Made by a program: the position numbers and the translations under genes. 64,000 bases of DNA from Fangia hongkongensis FSC776 = DSM 21703 (lineage in GTDB: Bacteria > Pseudomonadota > Gammaproteobacteria > Francisellales > Francisellaceae), in NCBI RefSeq assembly GCF_000379445.1, contig NZ_KB902270.1, positions 62,001-126,000 on the forward strand, given 5' to 3'. The notes below the pieces were generated by a model. It saw only the letters and a list, made by a program, of their open reading frames with translations, did not search any database and was not told where the DNA came from. How positions within the stretch are numbered: the stretch's first letter is position 1; every line of letters begins with the position of its first letter. Positions 34,542 through 43,167 of the stretch are shown piece after piece.

Positions 34542-35450
34542 ATGGACATAAATACACTCGTATCAATCAATCATAGTCAACCTGTAACTACTAGCTTAAT
34601 TGTTGCTGAAACTTTTAATAAACGCCACACTCACGTGTTAGACAAAATAAATTCACTTGATTGTTCTAGTGATTTTGCATCAGCCAACTTTTCGGCTCAC
34701 GCAGAAAAAATAAAGGCTGGAGCTGTTTTTAGAAATTCAAAAGTCTACACAATAACTAAAGATGGGTTTATGTTTTTGGTTATGGGGTTTACTGGCAAAA
34801 AAGCAGCAGCTATTAAAGAAAAATACATCGAAGCATTTAATGCCATGGCGAAGCGATTGCAGGAGATTGAACAGGAAGAGTTGCAAACCAAACTAAAAGC
34901 CCAGCAAGATAAGATAAAGAAATTAGAATCGTCTAGCTACACACGCAACACAGTCTCCCCTCCCCAAATGCAGCACATTCAACAAATCTGTAAAGTTAAT
35001 GTTGGATACGGCAAAGCACATGATACGCATAAGTCATTTTATGATTGGCTGCATGATAGATATCAAATAAACAAATACGATCAAATGACGCAATGCCAAT
35101 GTTTAGACTTGTGTAAATTGGTTGATGACTCACCTTATGATTATGACTATTCGCCTAATGAGTTAGAAAAATTAATTAAGGTTAATGACAAACCACTATT
35201 TAAACCCAAACGCATCATTAGCTATGAATATCTATTATCTGGTGAGACAAACCTTGATAAGTTGTGCCTTACATTAAAGGAAAGAAAAATAGACAGCATG
35301 CCATTTTACAATGAACTAAAGTCATTTAGATATTTTTTAAAATCATATGAAGATTTTCTTATTCATTTTAAATCAAATATTGAGAAAGGATTCGATAATA
35401 TCATTGGAAATGCGGTTGATGCACCATTTTTACCTTCAATAACAAAATAA
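34542..35450 (+). CDS. Rha family phage regulatory protein
   Basis: A 302-residue protein. Residues 1-100 are the Rha domain (QPVTTSLIVAETFNKRHTHVLDKI...YTITKDGFMFLVMGFTGKKAAAIKEKYIEAFNAM), then a coiled coil and an unrecognised C-terminal domain. Rha proteins act in phage regulation and can block growth in IHF-lacking hosts. It has a good AAAGGAATAGAATC leader. Confidence 0.83.
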   Translation: MDINTLVSINHSQPVTTSLIVAETFNKRHTHVLDKINSLDCSSDFASANFSAHAEKIKAGAVFRNSKVYTITKDGFMFLVMGFTGKKAAAIKEKYIEAFNAMAKRLQEIEQEELQTKLKAQQDKIKKLESSSYTRNTVSPPQMQHIQQICKVNVGYGKAHDTHKSFYDWLHDRYQINKYDQMTQCQCLDLCKLVDDSPYDYDYSPNELEKLIKVNDKPLFKPKRIISYEYLLSGETNLDKLCLTLKERKIDSMPFYNELKSFRYFLKSYEDFLIHFKSNIEKGFDNIIGNAVDAPFLPSITK

Positions 35451-35467
35451 GATCATATTGATAATAA

Positions 35468-35749
35468 CTAATTAAAGTAGTGACTAATAAAACCAACAGC
35501 AATAGGTGAAATTATGGATACAGTAATGAAGCTGATTAAGAACATAAACTGCTTATCCATTTTAGATAATAGCTTATCTTCAACAGTGTCTATCTTGCTA
35601 TCTAATCTATCAATTCTAGATTCTACTCTATCTATTCTAGACTCTAGCTTTGTTGTTGATGTCTGCACCTCATCACGTGTAGCTGCATGCATAAGCAAGT
35701 CAACTATCTTATCTTGTGTTATTAAAACACCGTTTTCTTTTTTATCCAT
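35468..35749 (-). CDS. Coiled-coil membrane-anchored protein
   Basis: A 93-residue protein: a heptad helix with repeats (RIDRVESRIDRLDSKIDTVED) and a C-terminal transmembrane helix (FMFLISFITVSIISPIAVGF). It resembles DUF1640/Bdr-type small proteins found on phages and plasmids. Opposite in direction to the flanking genes. Role unknown. Confidence 0.65.
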   Translation of the reverse strand: MDKKENGVLITQDKIVDLLMHAATRDEVQTSTTKLESRIDRVESRIDRLDSKIDTVEDKLLSKMDKQFMFLISFITVSIISPIAVGFISHYFN

Positions 35750-35815
35750 TTATCGACTCCTATAAATTTCTGTACTAATTATAATCTAAAAAATGGCTAA
35801 CAACAATTTAAATTT

Positions 35816-35830
35816 GTAACCATAGGTTAC
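35816..35830. promoter_or_regulatory. Palindrome upstream of csrA
   Basis: GTAACC-ATA-GGTTAC, a perfect 6-bp inverted repeat 32-46 bases before the CsrA start. It may be an operator or a hairpin of the csrA leader. Confidence 0.4.
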
Positions 35831-35861
35831 GTAAAAAATAATTTACTTGAGGAAATATACA

Positions 35862-36020
35862 ATGCTAGTTTTAACAAGAAAAAAAGGTCAATCAATTATC
35901 ATAGGTGGCGTCATAAAGATAGTCCATTTAGGTCATGATAGATATGGTGCTGTAAAAATAGGAATTGAAGCACCCAAAAATATAAATATTGTAAGAAGTG
36001 AATTAATAGATGAAAAATAG
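35862..36020 (+). CDS. csrA: Phage-encoded CsrA (carbon storage regulator)
   Basis: A 52-residue CsrA: MLVLTRKKGQSIIIGG at the start (the LTRK-G--I-IG signature), then VIKIVHLGHDRYGAVKIGIEAPKNINIVRSEL, which keeps the key RNA-binding Leu-4/Arg-6 strand and the IGIEAP--I-I-R core. A strong GAGGA site precedes it, itself a GGA motif that CsrA could bind. It should bind GGA-bearing RNA hairpins and may reset host or phage mRNA use in lysogens. Confidence 0.9.
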   Translation: MLVLTRKKGQSIIIGGVIKIVHLGHDRYGAVKIGIEAPKNINIVRSELIDEK

Positions 36021-36153
36021 CTTGACTATAGATTTTTTTGCCCTTAATATTAACTATAGTTAATTTATATTACTTAAAAGTTTTAATTTAGATTAATGTG
36101 CAGAAAGCTTGCCAAAGATGAAATATGGCTACATAGCAAAAAAGGAGATTGAC

Positions 36154-36381
36154 ATGACATACTCAGAAACTCTATATCAAATGGCTGATGATATTTTTTC
36201 AATGTCATCTAGAGAGCTGATTGATTATGACCTTAACTGCTGTGATTACGGCAATCTAAAGGATGAGCTTATATCTCAGAATGGAGCTGAAGTTGGTTTG
36301 GTTCTTTATGAAAACATCATTAATCATGTAGATGTTGATCTAATGGCGCAAGAATATTTATATAGCAGAAATGCTGCTTGA
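36154..36381 (+). CDS. Hypothetical acidic protein (75 aa)
   Basis: Starts at the ATG at 36154 with a perfect AAGGAG site; an upstream in-frame ATG (36109) has none. Reads MTYSETLYQMADDIFSMSSR and on; strongly acidic, helical. Unknown function, possibly a DNA-mimic-type small phage protein, but that is speculation. Confidence 0.6.
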   Translation: MTYSETLYQMADDIFSMSSRELIDYDLNCCDYGNLKDELISQNGAEVGLVLYENIINHVDVDLMAQEYLYSRNAA

Positions 36382-36386
36382 ATGAA

Positions 36387-36510
36387 TTTGGCATGATCAA
36401 ATCTCCTCTTGGTTTTGCCAAATAGTTCCATGTAAACATCGGGGGTACGATGGCTGCGGGGCTGACACCGCTGGAAATTTTATATTTCTGGCGGATGTTG
36501 GTTGGAAACA
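36387..36510 (+). ncRNA. Candidate structured RNA (branched)
   Basis: Stems: TTTGGCA (36387-36393)/TGCCAAA (36416-36422); TTCCA (36426-36430)/TGGAA (36503-36507); AACATC (36435-36440)/GATGTT (36494-36499) enclosing GCGG/CCGC (36456-36471) and GAAAT/ATTTC (36474-36488). CATCG/CGATG (36437-36452) competes with the third stem. A small gene starts 13 bases after it. The shape and context recall c4-type antisense RNAs that control phage antirepressor operons; this likeness is from memory. Confidence 0.5.
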
Positions 36511-36523
36511 AAAGGAAATCAAT

Positions 36524-36691
36524 ATGTATCAATTAACTCACCAATTACTGAAACATCGAACCCAATCAATTGTTAAACATGATAGGAATGACGGGCAAAT
36601 AAAATTTTCTAGCATCACTAAAAAATGCCCTTCTCATGATTGCCATATCAGCATGACGGTTTATTTGAAAAGAGATACGACTAACTTATAG
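36524..36691 (+). CDS. Small hypothetical protein (55 aa)
   Basis: Reads MYQLTHQLLKHRTQSIVKHD and ends KRDTTNL. A good AAAGGAAATCAAT site stands upstream. Its start follows the structured region, so its translation may be controlled by it. It lies in a run of tightly spaced early genes. No recognised family. Confidence 0.55.
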   Translation: MYQLTHQLLKHRTQSIVKHDRNDGQIKFSSITKKCPSHDCHISMTVYLKRDTTNL

Positions 36692-36700
36692 AGGATGAAG

Positions 36701-36937
36701 ATGGAAAAAGTGTTAATTAAGTGGGTTGACAGCCGTCAACCAATACCAAGCTGGCAATATATTGATGAAATTGAAAATCAAAGTTCTGTTGCGTGCGAAA
36801 CAATCGGGTTTCTTTTAAGAAAAGATGAAACGAATTTAGTTATTGCACAAAACATTGGTGACAGTGGAAACCAAGCATCTGGCGTAATGGTTATTCCAAT
36901 AAAAAGCGTTGAAGAGATTATAGCTATTTCTTCTTAA
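36701..36937 (+). CDS. Conserved small phage protein
   Basis: About 78 residues: MEKVLIKWVDSRQPIPSWQY, SVACETIGFLLRKDE, VMVIPIKSVEEI. This is a widespread small early phage protein of unknown role (pattern KVLI-WVDS ... TIGFL ... IPI-SV--I). The ATG at 36701 has GAGGATG upstream; an ATG 6 bases earlier touches that site. Confidence 0.7.
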   Translation: MEKVLIKWVDSRQPIPSWQYIDEIENQSSVACETIGFLLRKDETNLVIAQNIGDSGNQASGVMVIPIKSVEEIIAISS

Positions 36938-37076
36938 CTTTTTTTGGTTTTTTATCTGGTGATTGCGTTAGAACGCTAGCTGCTAAAGTCTTGGCTGTTT
37001 TAGTTGAAGTTTTTTGCCTTAAAACCTTTCCAGCAAGGCTAGCTACTCTAGGAGATGATTTTTCATTTTTAGCCAT
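36924..37076 (-). CDS. Conserved small basic phage protein (50 aa)
   Basis: Reads MAKNEKSSPRVASLAGKVLR and ends in KKPKKVKKK. The pattern SPRVAS-AG--L...KT-AASVLTQ-PDKK is common to many phages and role is unknown. It lies opposite its neighbour and overlaps it by 14 bases at the 3' ends. Confidence 0.7.
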   Translation of the reverse strand: MAKNEKSSPRVASLAGKVLRQKTSTKTAKTLAASVLTQSPDKKPKKVKKK

Positions 37077-37147
37077 AAATAACCAACATTAAAATTAACA
37101 TCAAACACATTATGCCATCAACAATTAATGTCATCAAGGAGAAATAA

Positions 37148-37684
37148 ATGGGCGAGCTTATTAATTTTGTAAAGCAATATTTTAGCAACATACAGGTTGA
37201 TACTGTTAATGCCAGAGAGTTGCATAAACTACTTGAATGCAAACGTGACTTTTCAAGCTGGATTAAAGGGAGAATTGAAAAGTATAAATTTGAAGAAGGT
37301 GCTGACTATATTTTAGTTTTCACCAATTCGGGGGAAAACCCCCAAGGTGGCCGACCATCAAAGGACTACTTCCTAACTATCGATATGGCCAAAGAACTAT
37401 CAATGGTTGAAAACAACGATAAAGGTAGACAAGCCAGACGCTACTTTATCGAGTGTGAAAAGAAAGTCAAATCTATCGATAAAGACCTTTCACTAACAGA
37501 GCAGATTAATGAGATAAGCAGAAAACTTGATCAAATTAAGATAGCTGGCAGCAAATGGGGATATATCGGCGCATCGGTTAAGAAAGCTAAGAAAAAAGCC
37601 AAGAGTGATTTTAATAGGCTTGTGGATGAAGCACAGATAAAACTTGATTTTGAATTTGATGAGGAGAGCAAGACATGTCACTAG
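37148..37684 (+). CDS. AntA/AntB-type antirepressor
   Basis: A 178-residue protein. Residues 15-100 match the AntA/AntB domain: [71 protein letters not shown]. The C-terminus is a charged helix. It likely inactivates a repressor by binding, which would fit the apparently non-cleavable CI-like protein. Confidence 0.85.
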   Translation: [178 protein letters not shown]

Positions 37685-37878
37685 CAAATGAGTCATTAAA
37701 AGAGATTTTCAAACACATTAACCATCATGCTGAATTCTCAAAAATGCTTATTGAGTCAGTTGGAGATCTTATCGATAAAAAGTTTAATGGCAATGAAATA
37801 AGCGTTTCTGATCTTATGAATCTATACCCATCAAGTATAGAAAGAAATATTGAAAAATATAAGAGCATACTGGAGTAA
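37675..37878 (+). CDS. Small hypothetical protein (67 aa)
   Basis: Reads MSLANESLKEIFKHINHHAE and has an all-helical composition. It overlaps the antirepressor gene by 10 bases and ends 4 bases before the DUF1351 gene, so it is part of the early operon. No recognised family. Confidence 0.6.
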   Translation: MSLANESLKEIFKHINHHAEFSKMLIESVGDLIDKKFNGNEISVSDLMNLYPSSIERNIEKYKSILE

Positions 37879-37882
37879 TAAA

Positions 37883-38767
37883 ATGCAAGAATTAATCGTT
37901 AAACATATTTTTGACCTTGATGACAATATGTATGAAGTTAAAGCATCAATTCAAGAAGCTATCAAAAAATATGATGTTGTTGTCACTGATGATAGTGTCA
38001 AAGATGCAAAACAGATGATGGCTAGTATCAATAAGGATAAAAAGGTTTTTAGTGATAAGTGTAAAGAGTTTTTAGAAATAGTTGAACAGCCTATCAAGGA
38101 CTTTAAAGCTAGGCGAAAGGACATTGAGTCTCTATACGATGACTCTCGCAATCGCTTAAAAGTTCAAGTTGATAAATATGATGCTGAAAAGCTAGAGCGT
38201 ATTAAATTTATTGTATCTGAATATCGAAACATCTTATGTGATGAAAAAAGCATAGATCACAATGCTATAACTATCGATGACTTGGTAATGCTTACGGCAG
38301 TAACATCTAGCAACACCGTTTCATCTAAAACAAAGCAAGCTATAGAGCAACGTATTGCTATCGTAGAAGCTGAGATTTTGCGTGCAAGATTAGAAGCCGA
38401 AGAAAAAGCCAAACGAGATAGAGAAATAGCCGAGCAAGCACGCATTGAAGCTGAAGAAAGAGCAAAGCAGCGTGAAATTGAGCAAGCCAAACAATATGAG
38501 ATAGAAAAACAAAAGGCTGTTGAAGAAGCGCGCAAATCTGCTTTAAAAGAAACTATCACAGAATCAACACCTGCTTATCAGGCTTATGATGAAAAACCAA
38601 TAAGTGAGCCTGTTATTACTGACGATGGCAAACGTATTTTCACAATAACAGCTAGATTTGAGGTTAAAGCGCCAAGTGATACTCCAAAAGAAACCATTAA
38701 AAGTAAAATAACACAGTTAATGAATAAAGCTGGGGTTCCTGATATTAAGTCTATTGAGGTATGCTAA
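37883..38767 (+). CDS. DUF1351-like phage protein
   Basis: About 294 residues: N-terminal DUF1351 pattern (VVVTDDSVKDAKQMMASINK...FLEIVEQPIKDFKARRKDIES), a long Glu/Ala/Lys-rich coiled coil (about 165-225), and a C-terminal domain (FTITARFEVKAP-DT...KITQLMNKAG). It is regularly found next to phage exonuclease/RecT genes and probably assists recombination. The ATG at 37883 is chosen because earlier codons run back into the previous gene. Confidence 0.78.
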   Translation: MQELIVKHIFDLDDNMYEVKASIQEAIKKYDVVVTDDSVKDAKQMMASINKDKKVFSDKCKEFLEIVEQPIKDFKARRKDIESLYDDSRNRLKVQVDKYDAEKLERIKFIVSEYRNILCDEKSIDHNAITIDDLVMLTAVTSSNTVSSKTKQAIEQRIAIVEAEILRARLEAEEKAKRDREIAEQARIEAEERAKQREIEQAKQYEIEKQKAVEEARKSALKETITESTPAYQAYDEKPISEPVITDDGKRIFTITARFEVKAPSDTPKETIKSKITQLMNKAGVPDIKSIEVC

Positions 38768-38768
38768 G

Positions 38769-39449
38769 ATGCTGGAGCTAAATTACTCAGACCTAGAAGA
38801 ATATTTACCACCTTATCTTGTTAAAAAGCCAAAGTATAAGATACATAATTGTGAACAAAATAGCGATGAATGGCATCAAATTAGATGTGGACGAATTACG
38901 GCTTCAAACATGCAAATATTAATGGGTGACGGCGATACGCGCGAATCAATCATACAAAGCAAAGCTGCTGAGGTTATCACTGGCGTTCTGGATACTTCTG
39001 ACACATTTACAAGCAAAGACACTGCTAGAGGTCATGAGTTAGAAGATGAGGCACGTATGCGCTACTGTGAGGTGTTTGGCATTGAAGTTGAGACGGTTGG
39101 ATTTATTGAGCTTGATGAATTTGTCGGGGTCAGCCCCGATGGTCTAGCAAATAAAGATGGATTATTCGAAGCCAAATGCCCAAAAAATAAAAACTATCTA
39201 AAGCAGATTGCTAATGGGCCACGTGAATTACTAGAGCTTTACAAAACTCAAATGCAAACACAAATGTGGGTTTGTGAGCGTGATTGGTGTGATTATGTTA
39301 TTTATAACCCAAACTTTCAACATGATATTCATAAATGGCGTTTTTATCGTGATGACTTGCACATTGAACGCATAAAAAAAGCGGTTGAAAGAGCTAAAGC
39401 GGATATTGCCAAATATATCGCAAAATTTAATAAAGTAATAGGAGAATAA
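38769..39449 (+). CDS. YqaJ-type phage exonuclease
   Basis: About 226 residues. The lambda-exonuclease/YqaJ motifs are present: QNSDEWHQIRCGRITAS, GHELEDEARMRY, FVGVSPDGL with Asp, and GLFEAKCPK with Glu and Lys. It degrades one DNA strand from a double-strand end for the annealing partner. The ATG at 38769 lies just after the previous stop; a TTG 15 bases upstream is less likely. Confidence 0.88.
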   Translation: MLELNYSDLEEYLPPYLVKKPKYKIHNCEQNSDEWHQIRCGRITASNMQILMGDGDTRESIIQSKAAEVITGVLDTSDTFTSKDTARGHELEDEARMRYCEVFGIEVETVGFIELDEFVGVSPDGLANKDGLFEAKCPKNKNYLKQIANGPRELLELYKTQMQTQMWVCERDWCDYVIYNPNFQHDIHKWRFYRDDLHIERIKKAVERAKADIAKYIAKFNKVIGE

Positions 39450-39450
39450 A

Positions 39451-40359
39451 ATGGAAAATAAATTGACTAAAACTGATAGCAATAATTTATCTTACATGCA
39501 ACCTCAAAACATGTCAGAAGCCATGCAATACGCTGACATGGTAGCAAATTCTAGCATGGTTCCAAATCAATATAGAAACAAGCCAGGCGATATTTTAATT
39601 GCTATGCAAATGGGCGCAGAACTAGGATTAAAACCCATTCAATCATTACAAAACATTGCTGTTATTAATGGCCGCCCTACCATATGGGGTGACGCGTTAT
39701 TGGCGATTGCTCAAGGGTCAGCATCTTGCGAATACGTACATGAAAGTTTTGACGAAAATACAATGACCGCAACATGTACCGCAAAACGTGTTGGTTATCC
39801 TGAGACTGTTCGCACTTTTTCACAGAGTGATGCCAAAAAAGCTGGATTAATGAGCAAGAAAGGCGTGTGGGAACAGTATCCTAAACGTATGATGCAAATG
39901 AGAGCTAGAGCATTCGCATTGCGTGATGCTTTTGCTGCTGAGCTTAGAGGGATACAAGTTAGCGAAGAAGTCAACGACTACAAAGAACCCAAAGATATCA
40001 CCCCAAAATCACCAAAAAATGAAACGTCACAGGCTTATGCTGCGATGATTGAGAAGTCTAACCAAAAAGAAAGTAATGTCATCGATGCAGATTCAGAGCT
40101 TAAAACACAAACGCGTGACTTTAAAAAGAAACTGCAAAAGCTAGGTATTAATACGGCTGAAGAATACAAAGCGTTCATCACGCATGCAGATATTGAAGTA
40201 AATGACGTTGAGCTATTAAGTAGTCTCAATCAGAATACTGGCCTTCTTGAAGCATTATACAATGAGTTTGTAAGTAATCAAAAGCCAAAAGAGCACCCAA
40301 GCCAAACTATGGATTTGGATGCTGCTTTTGACGAGGCTTATGCGGAAAACAGCAAATGA
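39451..40359 (+). CDS. RecT-family single-strand annealing protein
   Basis: A 302-residue RecT-type recombinase. Motifs: EAMQYADMVANSSMVPNQY, GDILIAMQMGAELGLKPIQSL, NIAVINGRPTIWGDALL, YPKRMMQMRARAFALRDAF. It pairs with the YqaJ exonuclease upstream (1-base gap) to make a Red-like module. The C-terminal 100 residues are acidic and variable. Confidence 0.9.
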   Translation: MENKLTKTDSNNLSYMQPQNMSEAMQYADMVANSSMVPNQYRNKPGDILIAMQMGAELGLKPIQSLQNIAVINGRPTIWGDALLAIAQGSASCEYVHESFDENTMTATCTAKRVGYPETVRTFSQSDAKKAGLMSKKGVWEQYPKRMMQMRARAFALRDAFAAELRGIQVSEEVNDYKEPKDITPKSPKNETSQAYAAMIEKSNQKESNVIDADSELKTQTRDFKKKLQKLGINTAEEYKAFITHADIEVNDVELLSSLNQNTGLLEALYNEFVSNQKPKEHPSQTMDLDAAFDEAYAENSK

Positions 40360-40538
40360 GAAGACAAATGAAGAAAAGGCTTAAATCTAATAAACCACCC
40401 TTTTATCATTGTAAAGAGTGCGCGGAAATACCTAAGCATATATTCGACGCTCTTGGAACAGATCACGTTATGAGAGTATCTAGCTTTGATGTGATAAGAA
40501 CTCAAATCCTTGACGCTAAAAGGACTTACAACTTATGA
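40356..40538 (+). CDS. Small basic hypothetical protein (60 aa)
   Basis: Reads MRRQMKKRLKSNKPPFYHCK and has one CKEC pair. It overlaps recT and the following gene by 4 bases, so it is likely translated with them. No recognised family. Confidence 0.55.
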   Translation: MRRQMKKRLKSNKPPFYHCKECAEIPKHIFDALGTDHVMRVSSFDVIRTQILDAKRTYNL

Positions 40539-40762
40539 AATCATTAATAAAACCATCAATTCAGCAACGAAGAGAAGCTGCTCTAATTAATATGTTAAGC
40601 AGAAATGATGTTAACATATATATATCAAACCGTGAATTATTAGAGCTTCTCAAACAAGAATACCCTGATATTTTTAATATTAATCTTCAAACATTTGAGG
40701 AGGGTTTTTGGAGAAAGCAAAAGATGTTCTGTAGAAAAATGGCTATAGCTCCATATAAGTAA
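40535..40762 (+). CDS. Small hypothetical protein (75 aa)
   Basis: Basic, helical: IQQRREAALINMLSRNDVNIYISNRELLELLKQEYPDIF, which looks like a winged-helix or HTH-type segment. Last gene of the recombination operon. Confidence 0.55.
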   Translation: MKSLIKPSIQQRREAALINMLSRNDVNIYISNRELLELLKQEYPDIFNINLQTFEEGFWRKQKMFCRKMAIAPYK

Positions 40763-40950
40763 GAATTTACAACATATTTGTTTCAATGCTTGCACTTGTT
40801 ATTACATTGGTGAAATTGATGTTATTTTATAGAGTAAAGAAAAAATATTAATATTTACTTTATAACATATAAGTGCATATAATATTTGACTTTAATCAGC
40901 AAAAAAACTAAATTAGTTTCAAGTAAAAGTAAATTTTTGGTTTTTTTCTT

Positions 40951-42288
40951 ATGTCTAAATTTCCAATTGAAAAGCCTCCTGTTTTAACAGAAAAAATCAC
41001 AGTTAGCCTAAACGGGGCCACTGATCTAATTCTGCATAAAGGATCTTACCTTCATTGGGATGAACTTAGATGGAGACTTTCTGGCGATAATAAAGAAGCA
41101 AAGATACATAGGTGGAACACTATTAAAATACTAAGGAATACATACTCTAAGACCATTGATTTAAAGTCAGCAAGTGGAGAAAATTTTAAATTTCTAATAC
41201 ATTCATCATCCGAGGCTAAAATACACCATATAGTTTCAATTGCCAGAGGAACCTTCAATAACTTTGGAACAGAAATAGCTCCAGAGGAAATAACTAAAAA
41301 ATTTCTATTGTCCTCATTGATCATGGAGGAAGCAATAACTAGCGCCCAACTTGAAGGTGCAGCAACTACAAGAGAAGATGCAAAAAAAATGCTCCAAGAT
41401 GAGATTGAGCCAAAAAACGAAGACGAAAGAATGATACTTAATAACTATCATTTATTAATGGCAGCAAAAGATCATATACACGATGACTTATCCATAGACC
41501 TTATATTGAAATTCCATGAAATAGCAACGCAAAAAACTACTGAAAATAATGTTATTCCTGGTGAGTTTCGCAAAACAGATGATATATATGTAAAAGATTC
41601 TGATGACAATATCATTTACACTCCACCTAGCAGCAAGCTTTTAAATAGTAGATTAAAACTTCTTTGCAACTTTGCAAATACAAACCATTCTGGAACTGAT
41701 GGCAGCTTATTTATAAACCCTGTAGTAAAAGCTATTATACTTCATTTCATGATAGGATATGAGCATCCATTTAGGGATGGCAACGGTAGAACTGCAAGGT
41801 GTCTATTTTATTGGTTTATGCTGAAAAATAAATATGATATTTTTGAGTATATATCCATTAGCAAATTACTGAAAGTCTCACCTAAAAAATATGGCTTATC
41901 ATACCTTTATGTAGAAACTGATGATTATGATTTGACATACTTTATTGATCATCAGCTGGAAATAATAGTTAGGGCATTTGATGACTTGAAAAACTATGTT
42001 CAAAACAAGGTGAATGAGTACAAGAATACTTTATCATCTCTTGATAATTCAAAATATGCAGATCTGAATTTTTTTAAAAAAGATATATTAAAAAAATCAC
42101 TCAAGTCACCAGGTAGAATTTTCACAGTTAAAGAAATTTCTAGTGATTATGGTATTTCTAGGCCAACAGCAAGAAACTATCTAGAAGACTTAGCAGCGGA
42201 AAGCTTACTATATAAATCAAAAGACAAAAAAAATATTCTTTACATTTCACCATCTGATTTGCACAAAAAGATCAGAGACAACAAATAA
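40951..42288 (+). CDS. Fic family protein (AMPylator type) with C-terminal winged helix
   Basis: A 445-residue protein. The active-site motif is HPFRDGNGRTAR (about residues 272-283), complete with catalytic His and the anion-binding loop. An inhibitory helix (TSAQLEG, about 131-137) lies N-terminal to it, the class II arrangement. The C-terminus (RIFTVKEISSDYGISRPTARNYLEDL) is a winged helix. It probably modifies a host protein with AMP and may regulate its own transcription. Confidence 0.88.
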   Translation: MSKFPIEKPPVLTEKITVSLNGATDLILHKGSYLHWDELRWRLSGDNKEAKIHRWNTIKILRNTYSKTIDLKSASGENFKFLIHSSSEAKIHHIVSIARGTFNNFGTEIAPEEITKKFLLSSLIMEEAITSAQLEGAATTREDAKKMLQDEIEPKNEDERMILNNYHLLMAAKDHIHDDLSIDLILKFHEIATQKTTENNVIPGEFRKTDDIYVKDSDDNIIYTPPSSKLLNSRLKLLCNFANTNHSGTDGSLFINPVVKAIILHFMIGYEHPFRDGNGRTARCLFYWFMLKNKYDIFEYISISKLLKVSPKKYGLSYLYVETDDYDLTYFIDHQLEIIVRAFDDLKNYVQNKVNEYKNTLSSLDNSKYADLNFFKKDILKKSLKSPGRIFTVKEISSDYGISRPTARNYLEDLAAESLLYKSKDKKNILYISPSDLHKKIRDNK

Positions 42289-42315
42289 GTAGATTGGGCG
42301 ATCCCGACCGGCGTT

Positions 42316-42503
42316 TTAGCCTTGATGGATACATTGGGGCTTTTCGCTTTTAAACTTTTCAAAATAAGATTTAGCAGAACGTTCAATTTTTTGAACATCT
42401 TTTTCATCAAGGTGATCTCTATGAATAACACACGCCCTATAACCACCATTTAACCTTACTGATCTTTGGTTTTTCTAAGTTCCAAAAAAAGGTTTTTTAA
42501 GCC
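42316..42503 (-). pseudogene. C-terminal remnant of RelE/HigB-type toxin
   Basis: The minus strand reads ...KKPFFGT, a stop, then KNQRSVRLNGGYRACVIHRD...FEKFKSEKPQCIHQG and a TAA at 42316-42318. 'QRS-RLN-GYRA' followed by a basic helical end is the RelE-superfamily C-terminus. An in-frame TAG and missing N-terminus mark it as broken. A second, related fragment lies on the other side of higBA. Confidence 0.55.
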
Positions 42504-42793
42504 GGAAATGATGGTTTGTAAGGCGTTAAATTCAGGCTATCAATTTTTTTATTTGCCATCTTACTATTATATGATGCTTGTATTTTCAGCATTAAAGATG
42601 AGCTGACATTAAATACCTTTTCAATGCGAGCTGCTAAATCAGGAGTTAGGCTAGATTTGCCATTCACTACCCTAGATAATGCCACTCTAGTAATTCCAAG
42701 CATTTCAGCCACTTTTGATATATTTAAATTTACATCTTCATCTATAATGAGATTTTTAAAAACAATTCCTGGGTGTTGCGTTTGATTATTCAT
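42497..42793 (-). CDS. HigA-like antitoxin
   Basis: A 98-residue XRE-type protein. N-terminus HPGIVFKNLIIDEDVNLNISKVAEMLGITRVALSRVVNGK is the typical HigA pattern (P-G--L---L), with a good helix-turn-helix. It follows its toxin by 18 bases; toxin-first order is typical of higBA. It should also repress the operon. Confidence 0.88.
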   Translation of the reverse strand: MNNQTQHPGIVFKNLIIDEDVNLNISKVAEMLGITRVALSRVVNGKSSLTPDLAARIEKVFNVSSSLMLKIQASYNSKMANKKIDSLNLTPYKPSFPA

Positions 42794-42811
42794 TTTAATA
42801 ATTCCTGTTAG

Positions 42812-43099
42812 TTAATGATAGTCTCTATAATCTACTATATATACATCACCATCTATGAGTTCAAATGTTAAACGCCAGTTACCATTAACATCTAAAGCCC
42901 AAGAATTTCTCTTTCCATGTAATTGATGAGGTCTTAATCTATAAAACAATGTTAAAATTTCTTGTTCATTGCTTATGTTGTCTAGTGCTGTCAATATACT
43001 TAATAGCTTTTCAACATGTTTTTGTTGAACACCTCTTGATACTCCATGCTCCCAAAGCTGTTTTAAGCCTTTGTGCTTAAATGTCTTAATCATTGTCAA
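42812..43099 (-). CDS. HigB-like toxin
   Basis: A 95-residue RelE-superfamily mRNA interferase: KTFKHKGLKQLWEHG at the start, FYRLRPHQLHGKRNSWALDVNGNWRLTFEL in the middle and VYIVDYRDYH at the end, as in HigB/RelE-type killers. It probably cleaves mRNA at the ribosome. Confidence 0.88.
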   Translation of the reverse strand: MTMIKTFKHKGLKQLWEHGVSRGVQQKHVEKLLSILTALDNISNEQEILTLFYRLRPHQLHGKRNSWALDVNGNWRLTFELIDGDVYIVDYRDYH

Positions 43100-43167
43100 A
43101 TGCTCTACAAATGCATACCCATAGTATACAGCATAACAGCGTTATGTAAAGCAACGATATACAGATA

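Noticed and set aside
42240-42449. Minus-strand 69-codon hydrophobic frame
   Set aside because: It is out of frame with the recognisable toxin remnant and overlaps the end of the Fic gene.
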